64,000 nucleotides of DNA from Acidobacteriota bacterium (GTDB lineage: Bacteria; Acidobacteriota; Blastocatellia; Pyrinomonadales; Pyrinomonadaceae). Shown in pieces: positions 35,590 through 46,452 of the stretch. The notes below the pieces were generated by a model. It was given only the letters and a program-made list of their open reading frames with translations. It did no database searches and was not told where the DNA came from. How positions within the stretch are numbered: the stretch's first letter is position 1; the number at the start of each line of letters is the position of its first letter. The DNA is taken from assembly GCA_016715115.1 (NCBI GenBank), contig JADKBM010000016.1, positions 1,550,001 through 1,614,000 of the forward strand, read 5' to 3'. The position numbers were made by a program, and so were the translations under genes.

Positions 35590-35834
35590 GTTTTTCAAAG
35601 CTCCAGAATCTAGAATCAAGACTGTTCTAACCGTTCTTAATTCAAGAATCAAAACTCAAGATTCAAGACCAATCAGATTCCAATCGCTGCAAATGCGAGT
35701 CTTATAGACCGGGATATCTGGCGCCTCGTAGTTTCGGGCACACTTGGTTCTGCAATCCAACGATTAGGACGCAATTGATCTAGAATAAATCCCGATTCCC
35801 GAATCCAAAATCCAAAACATCCAAAATCTAAAAT
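35590..35834. repeat. Heptad arrays reaching into the DASS transporter stop codon
   Basis: In-phase words (CCAGAAT, CTAGAAT; AGAATCA, AAACTCA, AGATTCA; then AATCCAA, AATCCAA, AAAATCT) alternate with unique sequence. The last block supplies the final Arg-Phe codons and TAG of the transporter gene on the minus strand (35828-35834). Confidence 0.75.
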
Positions 35835-37225
35835 CTCCCAATGATCTTCCACCAGAGAACTCCGATGGTCGACCAGATCGCGATGTTGACGACGGAAACG
35901 ACGAGTCCGATGATCCACCAAGTGCGTTGTTTGACGTAGCCGAGACCAAAATAGATCGGTGCCGGAGTCGTGCCGAAATGGGTCAGTCCGGCGTTGAGGT
36001 TTGAAAAATACGCGAGCAACAAAACGGTCAATCCGGCCGGCGCGCCGGCAATGATCGTGACGGCCAGAAACGGCGCGAACATCGCGAGAACATGGGCCGT
36101 GATCGACGCGAAGAAGTAGTGTGAATAGAAATACACGAACGCCAGTATCGCGAGCGCCGCGACCCAACTGAATCCCGCGGTCATCACACCCATCTTTTCG
36201 GCGAAGATCTTCGTCAAACCGGTTTCGCCGAGCACGGTCGCCATATTAACAAGTCCGCCGTACCAAATGAAGACCGACCACGCGTTAGTCTCGCCCATTA
36301 AGTCCTTCCATTCAATGATCTTCGCGAAGAGCAGCACGCAAATCCCGAGCAAGGCGACGATGCCGGTGTCGAGTTTGTGAAACGAATCTTTCGTGATCCA
36401 GAGCAGCACGACGCCGACCAACACCGAGAGCATTATGATCTCGCCGCGCGTCACAGGCCCCATTTTGGTGAGTTCCTCCTGCGCGAACTTCGACGCTTCC
36501 GGCGTCTCCTTGATCTCGGGCGGCGTCATTCGGTAGATCAGAAAAGGTACGACGGCGAGCGACACCAGCGCCGGAACGATCGCCGCGAAGAGCCAGCCGG
36601 TGTAGGTCAATTCGACGCCCGACGTCTCTTTCGCCAGTTTGGCGATGATCAGGTTCGACGCCTGTCCGGTAATGAAAGTCGCACAGATGATGACGTCGCA
36701 CTGATATAGCAGCGTCATCAGAAATGTTCCGAGTTTTCCCGCAGTGCCGTCGCCGGGACGGGAATCGTAGGTTTCGCAGACGCTTTGCGCGATCGGCAGG
36801 ATGACGCCGCCGTTGCGCGCGCCGTTCGACGGAACCATCGAGGCAAGGATGAAGTCGGTCGAAACGAGCGCGTAGCCGAGACCGATCGTCTTGCGGCCCA
36901 TCGCGCGGACGAAGAGCAGCGAAATGCGGCGTCCGAGTCCGGTCTTTATCATCCCGACCGAAAGGAAGAACGCCGCGAGGACGAGCCACACAACCGGTTC
37001 GGCATAACCCTTGAGCGCCTCTTTCGGTTCGAGCACGCCGAAAACGACGGTCGCGATAACGCCGACGAGGACCATCGCGCTGCCGGTCAAAGGCTGGACT
37101 ATCGAACCGACGATCGTCGCGATGAAGATCGCGAGCAACGTCCAGGATTTCGGCGCGACTCCCTCGGGCGCCGGTAACAACGCGATCCCGAAACCGCATG
37201 CGAGAACGATCAGCCACTTTTTCAT
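35828..37225 (-). CDS. DASS-family dicarboxylate/citrate anion transporter
   Basis: 465 residues with about 12 hydrophobic segments and the SLC13/DASS signatures SMVPSNGARNGGVILPIAQSV, TGQASNLIIAKLAKE and SNLNAGLTHFGTTPAPIYFGLGYV. It is closest in pattern to the plastid 2-oxoglutarate/malate and bacterial CitT/TtdT branch. It would import or exchange dicarboxylates such as 2-oxoglutarate, malate, succinate or tartrate in the inner membrane. It is the last of four transporter genes on this strand and is separated from the others by a terminator. Confidence 0.9.
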   Translation of the reverse strand: MKKWLIVLACGFGIALLPAPEGVAPKSWTLLAIFIATIVGSIVQPLTGSAMVLVGVIATVVFGVLEPKEALKGYAEPVVWLVLAAFFLSVGMIKTGLGRRISLLFVRAMGRKTIGLGYALVSTDFILASMVPSNGARNGGVILPIAQSVCETYDSRPGDGTAGKLGTFLMTLLYQCDVIICATFITGQASNLIIAKLAKETSGVELTYTGWLFAAIVPALVSLAVVPFLIYRMTPPEIKETPEASKFAQEELTKMGPVTRGEIIMLSVLVGVVLLWITKDSFHKLDTGIVALLGICVLLFAKIIEWKDLMGETNAWSVFIWYGGLVNMATVLGETGLTKIFAEKMGVMTAGFSWVAALAILAFVYFYSHYFFASITAHVLAMFAPFLAVTIIAGAPAGLTVLLLAYFSNLNAGLTHFGTTPAPIYFGLGYVKQRTWWIIGLVVSVVNIAIWSTIGVLWWKIIGRF

Positions 37226-37294
37226 TTTGAATTTCTGATCAGGGATTTCGGATGACGCTTAAAGGTCGCTGAAAGTCCCCGTATGTAATGATGC

Positions 37295-37338
37295 AAAAAA
37301 GAACGCAAAAGGCCCGTGGACCTCCTGCGTTCTTTTTT
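37295..37338. terminator. Rho-independent terminator, bidirectional form
   Basis: AAAAAAGAACGCA (37295-37307) and TGCGTTCTTTTTT (37326-37338) pair over 13 bp with an inner AGG/CCT. It serves the APC permease gene on the minus strand, 18 bp past its stop. Confidence 0.85.
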
Positions 37339-37356
37339 CAATCAGTCGTCGACCGT

Positions 37357-39174
<1,818 letters not shown>

Positions 39175-39247
39175 TAAGAACAACCTCCTGGGTTAATGAA
39201 TAATCGCTCGGTCGCCCCGCACATCAACATCGTACGTGTGCGACCGG

Positions 39248-40855
39248 TTACCCCCTTGCTTTTCTGATAACTTGAAGGTACCTGTTCAGTTCTTCCCGCA
39301 CCTTCGGGAACAGGAAGAAGAGTCCGATCATATTCGGAAAGACCATTGCGAAAATCATCGCATCCGAAAAATCGATGACCGATTGCAGCGACGCCGCCGA
39401 ACCGACCACAACAAAGATCAGAAAAAGTACCTTATATGTAATGTCCGAAGCCGCCGAACGGCCGAACAGGTATTTCCACGCCTGAAGTCCGTAATAGGAC
39501 CACGAGATCATCGTCGAGAACGCGAACAGGATGATCGCGATCGTCAGGATAAATCTGAATCCCGGAATCACGCCATCGTAAGCCCTCGAGGTCAGGTCAA
39601 CTCCGCTTACCGGCGCGCCGCCGATCAAAACCTGCCCGCCCTGCCCGCCATAGACGAATGTTCCGTCCAGATTGAACAGAACGATGACCATTGCCGTCAT
39701 CGTGCAGATCACGACGGTATCAATGAACGGTTCGAGCAACGAGACCAATCCCTCGCTCGCGGGATACTTCGTCTTCACCGCCGAATGGGCGATGGCGGCC
39801 GAACCGGCTCCCGCTTCGTTCGAGAAAGCCGCGCGCCGGAATCCCTGAATGATCACGCCCATCAATCCGCCAACGGCGGCGGTTGGCGCGAACGCGCCTT
39901 GGATGATCGCCGTGATCGCCGCCGGTATGTTCGCGAAATTCACCCCGATGATGATCAGCGACGCGGCGATGTAGATCACTGCCATCGCCGGCACGAGTTT
40001 CTCGGTGACGTTCGCGATGCGCTTGATCCCGCCGATAATGACGATGCCGACGAGAAACGCCAGGATCAGTCCGATGATCGTCTTGGCAGCTCCGCCTTCA
40101 AATCCGACCAGATTCGTGATCTGAACCGTCGTCTGATTCGCCTGAAAAGCGTTTCCGCCGCCGAACGATCCGCCGATGCACATTATCGCGAAGAATACTG
40201 CAAAGACCTTGCCGGCCGATTTCAGTCCAATGTCGGCAAAACCTTTGGAAAGATAGTACATCGGCCCGCCGTGCACCATCCCGTTCTCGTCGATGTCACG
40301 GTATTTGACACCGAGCGTGCATTCGACGAATTTCGACGACATCCCGAGAATCCCGCAAACGATCATCCAGAACGTCGCGCCCGGCCCGCCGATCGCGACC
40401 GCGACCGCGACGCCGGCGATGTTCCCGAGCCCGACGGTTCCCGAAACGGCCGTCGCGAGCGCCTGAAAATGGCTCACTTCGCCGTGATGGCTTTCGTCGC
40501 GGATCGTATCGACGATGTTGCCGTCGACGATATTGACCTCGGCCGTCGAATCGGCGTCGCCGTGATCGACGCCGTCATACTTTCCGCGCACGACGTTGAT
40601 CGCAGTCCAGTAATGGCGGACGTTCACGAATCCGAAGGCGATCGTGAAAAACGCCGCGCCGAAGATCAGCAACGCGAGCACGAACGGCACGCCTTCGTAG
40701 ATCGGATAAAAGACGATCGAGCCCCACGCGTCGGCGATCGGTTTGAAAGCCTCGTCGATGCGTTGATCGATCCCCTTTTCCTGCGCCGCGGCAATGCCCG
40801 CGAAAGCAATCGAAAAAATTGTCAAAAGAACCAATGAAAAAACCCTGTTTGCCAT
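39248..40855 (-). CDS. Sodium:alanine/glycine symporter, AGCS family
   Basis: 535 residues with the AGCS signature [40 protein letters not shown]. The first 24 residues ([21 protein letters not shown]) look like a cleavable signal or an extra helix followed by a 30-residue soluble stretch, which is uncommon in the family. About ten further hydrophobic segments follow. It should import Ala or Gly with sodium. It is 73 bp upstream of the CAT-type permease gene and 58 bp downstream of the LAT-type permease gene on the same strand. Confidence 0.93.
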   Translation of the reverse strand: MANRVFSLVLLTIFSIAFAGIAAAQEKGIDQRIDEAFKPIADAWGSIVFYPIYEGVPFVLALLIFGAAFFTIAFGFVNVRHYWTAINVVRGKYDGVDHGDADSTAEVNIVDGNIVDTIRDESHHGEVSHFQALATAVSGTVGLGNIAGVAVAVAIGGPGATFWMIVCGILGMSSKFVECTLGVKYRDIDENGMVHGGPMYYLSKGFADIGLKSAGKVFAVFFAIMCIGGSFGGGNAFQANQTTVQITNLVGFEGGAAKTIIGLILAFLVGIVIIGGIKRIANVTEKLVPAMAVIYIAASLIIIGVNFANIPAAITAIIQGAFAPTAAVGGLMGVIIQGFRRAAFSNEAGAGSAAIAHSAVKTKYPASEGLVSLLEPFIDTVVICTMTAMVIVLFNLDGTFVYGGQGGQVLIGGAPVSGVDLTSRAYDGVIPGFRFILTIAIILFAFSTMISWSYYGLQAWKYLFGRSAASDITYKVLFLIFVVVGSAASLQSVIDFSDAMIFAMVFPNMIGLFFLFPKVREELNRYLQVIRKARG

Positions 40856-40913
40856 ACTTCCCCTTGTTCGTTTTATTTTCGGCCCGCCCCGCGAGCCTTC
40901 GTCGAATCTTCGA

Positions 40914-42440
40914 CTATGTCGAGTCGTTCTTTGCCGATAGGCTTCGCCAGATGAAATAGACCGGCACGCCCGTCAGGACGATGACCAACCCCGGAAGCGA
41001 AGTCTGCGGCTTGTAGAACAACAATACCAAACAGATCACGGACGCCGCGAGGACGTAAATGATCGGGATCAAAGGATATCCGAACGCCTTGTACGGGCGA
41101 TCGGCGTCCGGCCGCTTGAAGCGCAGCACGAAGAGTCCGATGATCGTCAGCACATAAAAGATCAGGACCGCGAACACGACGTAGTCGAGCAGCGTGCCGT
41201 AAAGATTGCCGTAACTCGTCACGCCCTTGTCGTTGACCGTGATCGTCCGCGGCAGAACCAGCAAGCAGGTCCAGATGCACTGCAGTACCAACGCCATCGC
41301 CGGGACGTGCTTCGCGTTCAGTTTGCCGGTCGACTTGAAGAACAGGTTGTCCTTGGCCATCGCGTAATAGACGCGCGCGCCGGCGAGGATCAGACCGTTG
41401 TTGCAGCCGAATGTCGAAATGATGATCGCGACCGCCATAATCGTCGCGCCAATCCCGCCGAACATCACGTTAAGCGCCGCCGTGCCGACTCGATCGTCGG
41501 GCGCGGTTTGGATCTGCTGCAGAGAAAGCGTCGCCAGATAAGCGAAATTCGCAAGAATGTAGAGCCCGATCACGAGCGCGGTCCCCATCGCCAGCGACAA
41601 CGGAATGTTCCTTTGCGGGTCTTTGACCTCGCCGGCGGTGAACGTGATGTTGTTCCAGGCGTCCGACGAAAAGAGCGACCCGACCTGCGCGACGCAGAGG
41701 ACGACGATGATTCCGAAAATGCCGCTGTTCATCGAGACTTCCGGAAGAAACGCGAAATCCGGTTTGATGACCGCGGCGTTCACGGGCGTGAAAAGATTCG
41801 CCCAATTGGCCGAAAACGTACCGCTCGCACCGCCGATGATGATCCCGAGCAGGATCAACGCGATCAGCGACAGCGTCTTGGCCGAGGTAAAAACGTTTTG
41901 GATCCACTTTCCGAGCGCAAGTCCCTGCATATTGATGATCGTCAGAACGATGATCATCACTACGCCGACGAGTTGCTGCGTCGAAAGCGAAACGGCGTAG
42001 CCCGACGAAATATGAACGGGCGGTATGATGTAGCTTTCGGGGGATATCGAAGGAAACAGGACCCCGAGAAACCGCGCGAAACCGACCGCAACGGCGGCGA
42101 TCGTTCCTGTTTGAATCACGAGAAAGAGCGTCCAGCCGTAAAGGAATCCCCAAAGCGGCGAGTAGCTCTCGCGAAGATAAACGTACTGTCCGCCGGCTTT
42201 CGGCATCATCGCCGCGAGTTCGCCATAACTTAAAGCCGCAAAGATCGTCAGCAATCCCGTGATGATCCACGTCAGCAGAAGCCCGCCCGCGGAACCCGTT
42301 TGTCGCGCGATGTCAGCCGAAACGATAAAAATACCGGAGCCGATCATCGAACCGGCGACGATCGTGGTTGAATCGAGGAGTCCGAGCCCGCGAATGAATC
42401 CTTCGCTTGGTCGTTCCAATTCGGTAGCCTCAGTAGCCAT
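40914..42440 (-). CDS. APC-superfamily amino-acid permease/exchanger (LAT type)
   Basis: 508 residues, 12-13 hydrophobic segments. [31 protein letters not shown] and [33 protein letters not shown] are typical of the L-amino-acid-transporter/SteT branch (TC 2.A.3.8), which often works as an exchanger. It is the first gene of the three-transporter minus-strand group and is divergent from the amino-acid decarboxylase at 42657, which suggests, without proof, substrate/product exchange for that enzyme. Confidence 0.92.
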   Translation of the reverse strand: MATEATELERPSEGFIRGLGLLDSTTIVAGSMIGSGIFIVSADIARQTGSAGGLLLTWIITGLLTIFAALSYGELAAMMPKAGGQYVYLRESYSPLWGFLYGWTLFLVIQTGTIAAVAVGFARFLGVLFPSISPESYIIPPVHISSGYAVSLSTQQLVGVVMIIVLTIINMQGLALGKWIQNVFTSAKTLSLIALILLGIIIGGASGTFSANWANLFTPVNAAVIKPDFAFLPEVSMNSGIFGIIVVLCVAQVGSLFSSDAWNNITFTAGEVKDPQRNIPLSLAMGTALVIGLYILANFAYLATLSLQQIQTAPDDRVGTAALNVMFGGIGATIMAVAIIISTFGCNNGLILAGARVYYAMAKDNLFFKSTGKLNAKHVPAMALVLQCIWTCLLVLPRTITVNDKGVTSYGNLYGTLLDYVVFAVLIFYVLTIIGLFVLRFKRPDADRPYKAFGYPLIPIIYVLAASVICLVLLFYKPQTSLPGLVIVLTGVPVYFIWRSLSAKNDST

Positions 42441-42522
42441 ATTTTCGAATTAAATGGCGAACAACTTTGTCATACAGAACGGACAAAGCATCCCTAAAAC
42501 TAAAATCTGCAATCCTTTGACG

Positions 42523-42550
42523 TTGGCGAGATAAACGTTTGAGCTATTAT
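42523..42550 (+). promoter_or_regulatory. Candidate promoter of the decarboxylase gene
   Basis: TTGGCG (42523-42528) and TATTAT (42545-42550) with 16-bp spacing, about 107 bp before the chosen start. Sequence match only. Confidence 0.3.
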
Positions 42551-42656
42551 ACTTGTATTACATAAACTGTCGAGCGTTTTCTGGTTTTTTTTGCGGGGAG
42601 CCGGAAATTGGCAATCCGATCAAACCCTAAGCGAAAATTACAATACCGTTGATACT

Positions 42657-44078
42657 ATGGAGACGAATAAACACAACGATATGCCGCGCGAGGATTTTCG
42701 TCGGTTCGGATATGAGATCATCGACTTCATCGCTGACTATTTCGAAAAACTCGAGTCGTTTCCGGTACTCTCACAGAACGAACCGGGAGAGTTGCGCGAC
42801 GCGCTTCCGAAATCGGCTCCCGAAACCGGCGAAGACTTCGGCGATGTTCTTGCGGATGTCGAAAGACTTATTCTCCCTGCGGTCACGCATTGGAATCATC
42901 CGAATTTTCACGGATTGTTTTCTACCTCGACGAGTTCCGTCGGCGTGTTCGGCGAAATGCTCTCGGCGGCGTTCGATATGAAGGCGATGCTCTGGCGCAC
43001 CTCGCCGGCCTCGACCGAACTCGAACCGGTCGTTCTCGACTGGCTGCGCCAAATGATGGGGTTGCCGGATGAATTCAGTGGGATCATCTACGATACGGCT
43101 TCGATCTCGACGCTTCACGCGCTGGCGATGGCGCGCGAACGTTTGAATCTCGGGATCCGCGAAAAAGGAATGAGCGGACGGACCGACCTGCCGTTGCTGC
43201 GGGTATATTGCTCGACGCAGACACATTCCTCGATCGACAAGGCCGTCATACTGCTCGGGCTCGGGACGCGTTCGATCGTGAAGATTTCGACCAACGAGCG
43301 CTTTGAAATGGACGTCGAGAAACTGCGCGAAGCGATCTCCGACGACATCGCCGCCGGACATTTGCCGATGTGCGTTATTCCGACCGTCGGGACGACGTCG
43401 AGTTCGAGCGTCGACAACGTCGATCGCATTGCCGACATCTGCGAGCGCAACGGCATTTTTCTTCACGTCGATACCGCCTACGCCGGTTCGGCGGCCGTCG
43501 TGCCGGAATTTCAATCTTATTTCAACGGCTGGGAGCGGGCGGATTCGATCGTCACCAACCCGCATAAATGGCTTTTCACGCCATTCGACTTGTCGGTCTT
43601 GTACGTCAAGGACCTCGACCTGCTGAAACGGACATTTTCGCTCGTCGCCGAATACCTCAAGGTGACCGAAACGGTTACCAATCAAATGGATTACGGGATC
43701 CAGCTTGGGCGTCGTTTCCGATCGCTGAAACTCTGGTTCGTGATGCGCTATTTCGGCCAGCAGGGATTGATCGAACGGATCCGCGAACATTGCCGGCTGG
43801 CGCGCCTTTTCGCGGGTTGGGTCGATGACAGCCCGAACTTCGAAATGATCGCGCCGGTTCCGTTCGCGCTCGTCTGCTTCCGCGCGTGCCCGGCGGGAGT
43901 TTCCGATCTCAACGCGCTGAACGAACGCATAATGAACGAGATCAACGCTTCGGGCGACGCCTATCTTTCGCATACTATCCTCGATGGCAAATTCACTCTG
44001 CGGCTGTCTGTCGGCAGCATCCGCGTCGAGGAGAGGCATCTTCGAAAGGTTTGGGACCTGCTGAATGCGAAGATCTAA
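42657..44078 (+). CDS. Group II PLP-dependent amino-acid decarboxylase (aromatic-type)
   Basis: 473 residues from METNKHNDMPREDFRRFG; the first upstream frame codons are not family-like, and MPREDF (42681) is an alternative start. The family block HWNHPNFHGLF, the PLP-stacking His in STQTHSS (about 190), Asp in LHVDTAYAGSA (about 272) and the Schiff-base Lys in NPHKWLF (about 304) are all present. The pattern is closest to aromatic-L-amino-acid/tyrosine decarboxylases, which give amines and CO2. The substrate (Trp, Tyr, Phe, DOPA or other) is not deducible. It is divergent from an amino-acid exchanger gene. Confidence 0.92.
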   Translation: METNKHNDMPREDFRRFGYEIIDFIADYFEKLESFPVLSQNEPGELRDALPKSAPETGEDFGDVLADVERLILPAVTHWNHPNFHGLFSTSTSSVGVFGEMLSAAFDMKAMLWRTSPASTELEPVVLDWLRQMMGLPDEFSGIIYDTASISTLHALAMARERLNLGIREKGMSGRTDLPLLRVYCSTQTHSSIDKAVILLGLGTRSIVKISTNERFEMDVEKLREAISDDIAAGHLPMCVIPTVGTTSSSSVDNVDRIADICERNGIFLHVDTAYAGSAAVVPEFQSYFNGWERADSIVTNPHKWLFTPFDLSVLYVKDLDLLKRTFSLVAEYLKVTETVTNQMDYGIQLGRRFRSLKLWFVMRYFGQQGLIERIREHCRLARLFAGWVDDSPNFEMIAPVPFALVCFRACPAGVSDLNALNERIMNEINASGDAYLSHTILDGKFTLRLSVGSIRVEERHLRKVWDLLNAKI

Positions 44079-44177
44079 GCGTTCAGGTTTTCCGCGTTGC
44101 GGACTCGGCGGTCTTTGCGCGAGGCATTCATAAAGCGAATCGTCAACAATTTGTAACCGGTCCGGATCGAGATCAAT

Positions 44178-44627
44178 ATGCAATTCGTAAAAGAATCGAT
44201 AATCGCCGCGTCACCTGAGAAAGTGTTCGCGTTTCACGAGCGGCCGGACGCATTCGAGTTGCTCGTTCCGCCGTGGGAGAACGCCAGGATCATAGAAAAG
44301 GCGGATATCTCGAAGATCGGCTCGCGCGCGATCATCGAGACAAAGCTCTTCGGAGTCGTTCCCGTCCGCTGGGTCGCCGAGCACACGGCATACGACCCGC
44401 CGCGGATGTTCGAGGACGTTCAGATCTCCGGTCCGTTTGCGAGTTGGCGGCACAAGCATATCGTCCTGCCGCACGCCGACGGCGCCGTCCTGCGCGATGA
44501 GATCGAGTTTGAACCGCCGATGTGGATCTTTGGCCGCCTCGCCGCACCTTACGCGATCATTCCGAAACTCGAAAAGATGTTTGCTTTCCGGCACGAAGTT
44601 ACACGGCGGGCGATTTTGGATTTGTGA
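44178..44627 (+). CDS. SRPBCC (START-like) ligand-binding protein
   Basis: 149 residues. FVKESIIAASPEKVFAFHERPDAFELLVPPWE and the later RWVAEHTAYDPPRMFEDVQISGPFASWRHKH are typical of cyclase/dehydrase-like SRPBCC proteins often annotated as cell-division inhibitor SulA-like or YfcH-associated. No catalytic residues can be named. The final ILDL and stop are encoded by a GATTTTGGATTTG heptad block, so the C-terminus is repeat-derived. Confidence 0.8.
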   Translation: MQFVKESIIAASPEKVFAFHERPDAFELLVPPWENARIIEKADISKIGSRAIIETKLFGVVPVRWVAEHTAYDPPRMFEDVQISGPFASWRHKHIVLPHADGAVLRDEIEFEPPMWIFGRLAAPYAIIPKLEKMFAFRHEVTRRAILDL

Positions 44628-44867
44628 TTTCGGATTGACTTCTTCAAGCGTGCGGAGCACACAAACTCTGGATAACGCGTTCCGTTTCGCCCATCGATTT
44701 CTCCGGCTGTCTCCGTAATTTGGGATGCGAAGCTTGGAATCTGGAATCTGGTATTTCCAAAGGCGTTTGCTTATCGGCTCCAAGTTACGAGAAAATAAGG
44801 CCGGAAATTAGGAATCGAGAAACGGGTGATCCGACAATCCCAAATCCGAATTCCAAAATCCGAAATT
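44612..44867. repeat. Heptad-rich spacer between SRPBCC and Dabb genes
   Basis: Three blocks of seven-base words: 44612-44637 (GATTTTG, GATTTGT, GATTTCG), about 44727-44760 (GGAATCT, GGAATCT) and about 44830-44867 (CCCAAAT, CCGAATT, CCAAAAT, CCGAAAT). The first holds the upstream stop codon and the last ends at the Dabb ATG. Confidence 0.75.
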
Positions 44868-45158
44868 ATGCTGACCCATATCGTTTGCTGGAAATATAAA
44901 CCCGAGACCGATGCCGAACAACGCGCCGATCACATCGCGAGATTGCGAGCACTTCCGTCGTTCATTCCGAACATCGTTAGCTTTGAAGTCGGCTCGGACA
45001 TCCTGCATCTCGAGCGCTCGTTCGATACGGGGCTGGTCGCGGTTTATCCTGATCGCGAGGCGCTCGATGCATACACCGATCACCCCGAACATCTGAAGGT
45101 CGCGGCGCTTGGCAAGGAGATCGCCGAACGCGTCGTCTCGGTCGATTTTGTGACCTAA
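44868..45158 (+). CDS. Dabb (stress-responsive A/B barrel) protein
   Basis: 96 residues from MLTHIVCWKYKP; the longer frame from 44826 is rejected because its first 14 codons are repeat DNA. Dimeric alpha-beta barrel features are clear: LTHIVCWKYKPET at the start, ALPSFIPNIVSFEVGSDIL, and AYTDHPEHLKVAALGKEIA near the end. Family members bind small hydrophobic ligands or act as cyclases or oxygenases; the role here is unknown. The next gene starts 4 bp after the stop. Confidence 0.88.
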   Translation: MLTHIVCWKYKPETDAEQRADHIARLRALPSFIPNIVSFEVGSDILHLERSFDTGLVAVYPDREALDAYTDHPEHLKVAALGKEIAERVVSVDFVT

Positions 45159-45162
45159 AAGA

Positions 45163-46368
45163 ATGAAACGCTGGAAGAAGATCCTGTTGATATTGCTCGC
45201 GATCGTCGTCGTCGCGCAGATTCCGTTCATCTTCCGCCGCTTTCAGATCGCGAATCGCTCGGCGCTGATCGATTCACAAAATTCGCAGCGGATTGCCCGT
45301 CAAGACCCTGATTTCGTCGAATTCAAAGGCATCATCCACGCGCATACGAGCCTCGGCGGACATTCGACGGGTTCGTTTGACGAACTGATCGAAGCGGCAA
45401 GCGCGAACAAACTCGACTTCGTCGTGATGACGGAACACACTTCGGCGGATTACGACACCTCGGCGCTGTCGCTTAACGGAATCTACAAGAACGTGCTCTT
45501 TATCGGCGGACACGAAGCCGACACGATCAGCGGCGACCGTTTCCTGATGATCAACGGCGGCCCGGAAATGTTCGCCGACGCGCGACTTGAAACGCCGGCG
45601 TTTCTTGAAAAGTACCATTCCCAAGGCAAGGCGGCGCTGGTCACGTATCCCGAAAAATTCAAATCGTGGGACTCAAACTTCGACGGCATCGAGGTTTTCA
45701 GTCTTCACACGAACGCCAAACAGAACACGCGGATCCTGACGATCCTCGATATGCTCTGGTCGTTTCCGTCGTATCCAGGACTGACGCTCGCCGAAAATTT
45801 CAAGCGGCCGGACGACAATCTCCGAAAATTCGACGAGATCGCGGCAAAACGAAAGATCTCGCTTTTTGCCGGCACGGACGCCCATTCGAACATCGGATTT
45901 CATTTCCTCGGCGACGATGCGGGCAACAAACTGATAAATTTCAAGATCGACCGCTATCAAAACACATTCGGCATCGTCCGCGCACATATTTTGGTCGAGC
46001 GCGGCAAGGAGCTTACGAAAGAGAGCGTCATCGACGCGTTCAAGTCCGGACGATTGTTCGTCGGCTTCGATATCGCCGGCGACACTTCCGGATTTTCGTT
46101 CACGGCGGAATCGGGCGGAAAGATGTTTCGGATGGGAAGCGAAGTTCCGTTCGCGGGCGGAATGATTTTGAAGTCGGCGTCTCCGCTGGCAGCGCGTTTC
46201 GTTGTCCTGCGCAACGGAGTTAAGGTTTATCAGACGCCGCCCCAGACGGAAATGGCCTTTGACGTCAAAGAATCAGGCGTGTACCGCGTTGAAGTTTTTC
46301 GGGACGACCTCGGTTCGTCGTTCGAAACAATGCCGTGGATAATGTCGAATCCGATCTATGTTCGCTGA
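45163..46368 (+). CDS. Membrane-anchored PHP-domain (CehA/McbA-like) hydrolase
   Basis: 401 residues. One N-terminal transmembrane helix (about 6-24) and then a PHP-type metal-binding fold: HAHTS (His 59, His 61), TEHTS (Glu 91, His 92), GGHEAD (His 117, Glu 118) and GTDAHS (Asp 239, His 241). The pattern supports a metal-dependent phosphoesterase or esterase held at the periplasmic face. The C-terminal 100 residues look like a small beta-sandwich. It is tightly coupled (4 bp) to the Dabb gene. Confidence 0.85.
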   Translation: MKRWKKILLILLAIVVVAQIPFIFRRFQIANRSALIDSQNSQRIARQDPDFVEFKGIIHAHTSLGGHSTGSFDELIEAASANKLDFVVMTEHTSADYDTSALSLNGIYKNVLFIGGHEADTISGDRFLMINGGPEMFADARLETPAFLEKYHSQGKAALVTYPEKFKSWDSNFDGIEVFSLHTNAKQNTRILTILDMLWSFPSYPGLTLAENFKRPDDNLRKFDEIAAKRKISLFAGTDAHSNIGFHFLGDDAGNKLINFKIDRYQNTFGIVRAHILVERGKELTKESVIDAFKSGRLFVGFDIAGDTSGFSFTAESGGKMFRMGSEVPFAGGMILKSASPLAARFVVLRNGVKVYQTPPQTEMAFDVKESGVYRVEVFRDDLGSSFETMPWIMSNPIYVR

Positions 46369-46452
46369 AAGATTTCGCTTCGGCAAACTAATTAAAACGG
46401 CAAAACATCCTAAACACACTAATTTGTTTATCTGACGGTTACGGTTAAATTG

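Noticed and set aside
35220..35827. Small frames in the 608-bp junction
   Set aside because: Made of heptads and a palindromic element; no ribosome sites and no protein-like pattern.
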